Shown here piece after piece: positions 61,064 through 64,000 of a DNA stretch of 64,000 nucleotides. The stretch is from assembly GCA_029891345.1 (NCBI GenBank), contig CM057002.1, positions 62,734,777 to 62,798,776 on the forward strand, written 5' to 3'. The DNA is from Dryococelus australis (Eukaryota > Arthropoda > Insecta > Phasmatodea > Phasmatidae). The notes under the pieces were generated by a model. The model was not told the origin of the DNA. It was given only the letters and a program-made list of their open reading frames with translations, and ran no database searches. Position 1 is the stretch's first letter, and every line of letters begins with the position of its first letter. The position numbers and the translations under genes are program-made.

Positions 61064-62807
61064 AGAGAGAGAGAGAGAGAGAAGATAAGGAAGAGAGTAA
61101 AAATGACAATCTTCTCGCATTCCCCCGCGCGGGATAATCTTGCGGGAGGTTGATTCTGACCTCGGGCGATTTCGTCTCCCCAAGAGACTTCATAATTTCC
61201 CGGCCGCACACGATCGCAGGCGCGCGCGGCAAACCGCTATCCGATGTTCGTTTCGGGACCAACCCTACACCCCCCCCCCCATTACAGGAGCGTTACTCTG
61301 ACCTTTTGTCACGGGGCCCGCTGGCACTCGGGGGGTCCATTCAATTAATATTCCGAGCAAACCACTCCGGGAGAAATCAATAGACACGGCGGAGCCACCG
61401 GCGCGAGCAAATACTCGTTCCTGTTTCACAACCTCACCCCCCCCCCCTTACCCGCAAGTAACAAACCTCCTGTGTGCGCGTGGAGGCAGAAACACAAGTA
61501 CAAATATAAAATATCCCTACTAGATTATACTCTCACTGCGCTGTGGAACACGGTGCTTTTTATTCCCCCCTCCAAATTAATGAAGAAGTTATTGCAAACA
61601 ATTATGGAAAGTCGCGGAAATGAAATTTAATTTTACCGGGTAGGTGAGGGCAACAGTGGGCCATGTCGAAAGAAAAGTCTCCCTCCCCTCCTTCCACACT
61701 GTTAAAACTGATTCAGTGCCTACGAGTTTGACTGCAGATCTTTTGAAACTGTTCCAGTGTACTTCATAAAAGACGTATTTTAGTAGATATCATTAATTGA
61801 ATAACCAGTGATTTCCACTAACTCGTTGTGAATCACACTGGCCTGGCATTAGAACTTCACTTGCATTCCATTGATTTACGAGTAGATAACAACTCATTGG
61901 ATAATATTTCAGTAAGAATTGCACCGATTGCTATCACTGATTCATATTTAGAGTGCAGCGTATATTCTTATGAATGGCGAGTATTATTTCGCGGCCCGGG
62001 TGTTGATTTGCGATGGAAGAATTTCGAATTAAGAGAAGAAGGTACAAGACAATACGCGGGGTAAGATGTTATTTCCCTTTTCAGTAAGTGCCACTTTGTG
62101 AATAAGTTGGTGCTACTGATTTCAAGCGTTCTTGTATGAGAGAGGTGAAATATGTCATGTTTGTTCTTTCTGTCAGTGACAGTGTAACAAATTAAGCAAT
62201 AAAAATTTTTAGTGGTGTAAATAATGTGCGCTGCTTGAAGGTTACGATATGTTCTACAGTACATAATAACATGCTAAGAGCTCCTCTTATAATGTCCAGT
62301 CACGCAAATAATGTGAGCGGTATGATATTGTTCTGAATATTATGCAGGATATTTGTTGGTAAGGTACGTTGATATATATATATATGCCGTATCACCTAAT
62401 TTAACAGGACATGAAAACTAAACCGACATCTACCGTAAAACATATGGCAATATTTAGCCTCGTATTAAATAAATCCGTGTACTCTTAAAATGTGAAAACT
62501 GGATTTTTTGTACACTTGCTGGGCACAAGAAACGTGTATTGAACAATTTTCCTTTTTATTTTTTGGCTACACTGGATAAAGAGAAACATAAATTACCTAG
62601 CGCGTGTAACTACGATAATGCTAGTTGACATTCAACATAACACCGTTGTTTTTAAGAAAACCCATTCCCTGGTATGAGTGTGTTTATAGGAAACCAATTT
62701 TAAAGGTATATCGTTTTCCCATAAAACCGTTAATTCATTAGATACTAATTACTAAGACTTGCAACCCTCTGACTTATAATGTCTTTATTCGTTGCAAGAT
62801 AAGTTTA
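60996..62807. other. Intergenic; CT/GA inverted microsatellite
   Basis: (CT)n at 61024-61062 is followed directly by (GA)n to 61083, forming a self-complementary tract. C runs lie at 61270-61281 and 61437-61447. A plus-strand phase at about 61828-62064 reads a protein-like stretch ending next to GTAAGA, but it starts with GTG and resembles nothing known. Confidence 0.4.
61024..61083. repeat. (CT)n/(GA)n palindromic microsatellite
   Basis: About 19 CT units abut 9 GA units through TTTAGA. The two halves can fold on each other. Confidence 0.95.
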
Positions 62808-63122
62808 TCCTATATAATAAGTAGACGATCTCTGTCTGTCTGTCCGTCTTTACTACCTCTAAGTCCCTTGAAACTCAACAGAAGTTCTTCAAATTTTGCA
62901 GAGCGATTCCTCAGGGTATAATACAGGTCAAGTTCGAATTTCAGCAAGATCAGATTACCCAATCATTACCCTTTTCCCTTAAAAAGTCATTTTTTAATTA
63001 CTTTTTTTCCTATGAAAAGTTTTGTATTAATACATAGATAATATTGCATAGAGACATGAAGGCAATGGAATATCATTTTTGTTTACTTTAAATGTCTCGC
63101 TTTAATGTTGAGTTAATTAAGT

Positions 63123-63408
63123 GTGGCCACAGTGGCTCAGTGGATAGAGCGATTCCAAGTGGGGCCTTAGGGGCTCAGTGGATAGTACTATGTTAAGTGG
63201 GGCCGCAGTGGCTTAGTGGATAGAACTATATCAAGTGGGGCCACAGCGGCCAACTGGATATATATATATGTATATATCAAATAGGGCCTTAGTAACTCAG
63301 TGAATAGAGAGATCTTAAGTGGGGCCTTAGTGGCTCAGTGGTTAGAACTAAGTTAGGTGGGGCCGCAGTGGCCAAGTGGATAGAGAAATATTAAATGGGA
63401 CCACAGTC
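63123..63408 (+). repeat. 38-bp minisatellite with a tRNA A-box-like unit, about 7.4 copies
   Basis: Units start at 63123, 63159, 63197, 63235, 63281, 63319, 63357 and 63395. Spacing is 38 bp except for a 36-bp first unit and a 46-bp fourth unit expanded by TATA. The consensus core is GCAGTGGCTCAGTGGATAGA, which matches the A-box segment of a tRNA or a tRNA-headed SINE. No B box (GGTTCRANNCC) is present in any unit. Confidence 0.9.
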
Positions 63409-63541
63409 ACTTTCAATGTTGATTTAGTTTCATATCATTTCATTATTACCTATATATATTATATATATACACACATATATATTGCAATATTTTTTTCAGT
63501 CTTTGTATGATAACCAAATTTTTTACCATGATAACTGTTTT

Positions 63542-63575
63542 AGCCCGTGACAATACAAAGAAAAGGTCACGGGCT
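63542..63575 (+). other. Perfect 10-bp hairpin near a Helitron-like 3' end
   Basis: AGCCCGTGAC (63542-63551) pairs exactly with GTCACGGGCT (63566-63575) around a 14-base loop. CTAA follows 7 bases later. Confidence 0.85.
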
Positions 63576-63586
63576 GGGTCCCCTAA

Positions 63587-64000
63587 TTTTAAATAAGGAA
63601 TTGAATGTTTAAAATGTACGTACTACGGCATTCGCCGAAAATAGCTCATAAATCTGTTTTTAAAAGATTTGATTCCAAATTTTGTGCACTTTGTTCTAAT
63701 AAGCCAGTACATAGTACTGAATGCGGCTAAATTAATTTCAGTATTGTTCATTCACAATACAATAACGCAGTTAGTTACATGAAACTATATTATGAACTTT
63801 AATTAGAACCAGACGATTATGTGACTTCAAGATATTTATTAAGACTGTTTCACAGCAAAAGTACAATACAATAGAAATACTAGCCATGGATAACGCCTGA
63901 GAGAATGAGCAAAGACAGATATGGCATTCGTATCGTACAGAAATCTATAATTTATTACTGCTGCTGAAACTCTGCTACTGGATGGAATTTTTTAAATTTT
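63587..64000. other. No feature
   Basis: AT-rich DNA to the window end, with no frame or repeat I can support. Confidence 0.4.

Larger units (their letters stand above)
62808..63586 (+). mobile_element. Candidate non-autonomous Helitron carrying a minisatellite
   Basis: The proposed 5' end TCCTATATAATAA follows an A, with CTGTCTGTCTGTCCGTC shortly inside, as in many arthropod Helitron-type elements I recall. The proposed 3' end is CTAA (63583-63586) followed by T, 7 bases after a perfect 10-bp hairpin (63542-63575). A TC start, a CTRR end, a 3' hairpin close to the end, insertion between A and T and no target duplication are the Helitron signature. The 779-bp interior is non-coding and contains a 38-bp tandem array, as seen in some non-autonomous Helitrons and Helentrons. 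No second copy was found to confirm the ends. Confidence 0.6.

Noticed and set aside
61828-62064. 78-codon frame ending beside GTAAGA, a possible exon
   Set aside because: It starts with GTG, lacks a convincing splice acceptor and resembles no family. Length alone is not enough.

Overview
This window looks like repeat-rich nuclear DNA from an arthropod, most likely an insect with a large genome such as a stick insect or another polyneopteran. The lineage is an inference. It rests on AT-rich, stop-dense sequence with no operon structure, long TA and GT microsatellites, an interstitial TTAGG run (the insect telomere motif), tRNA-headed SINEs of a kind I recall from Polyneoptera and other insects, and a broken copy of a parvovirus capsid gene. 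No complete host gene can be supported. Nearly everything recognisable is a transposable element or a decayed viral copy. Two isolated open stretches (4685-5086 and 10779-11151) and one promoter-like region (47.6-48.37 kb) are the best candidates for host function.

Layout. 0-1.15 kb: the 5' end of a minus-strand Ty3/Gypsy-type LTR element running off the left edge (LTR 373-1148, partial coiled-coil gag). 1.6-14 kb: short non-autonomous DNA elements of two families (A and B) that share the terminal motif TATTCACGGT, one of them split by a nested insertion, plus a SINE and a 250-bp repeat. 14.29-14.61 kb: a degenerate densovirus-like VP1 phospholipase A2 domain. 14.73-23.02 kb: a whole but inactivated Ty3/Gypsy LTR retrotransposon with both LTRs, gag zinc knuckle, protease, reverse transcriptase, RNase H and integrase remnants. 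25.9-26.7 kb: the 3' end of an R1-clade LINE, followed by coding-like DNA of unknown origin. 30.9-46.3 kb: more SINEs, A and B elements, a 573-bp element with 26-bp terminal inverted repeats, a Myb/SANT-like domain remnant and the telomere-like run.

47.6-48.4 kb: nine CCAAT boxes in about 620 bp ahead of a TATA box, an arthropod initiator and a possible first exon. 49.2-59.0 kb: a nested set in which a Tc1-like transposase pseudogene (minus strand) is interrupted by an 8.37-kb palindromic element with roughly 2-kb terminal inverted repeats and a 6-bp target duplication, and is also cut by a solo LTR of the family seen at the left edge. 60.7-61.0 kb: the C-terminal end of another mariner-like transposase. 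62.81-63.59 kb: a candidate non-autonomous Helitron carrying a 38-bp minisatellite whose unit resembles the A-box half of a tRNA.

The strongest leads are the giant inverted-repeat element in the Tc1 gene, the Helitron with the tRNA-like minisatellite, and the endogenous densovirus fragment. All assignments come from reading translations and repeats by eye; no database search was run.
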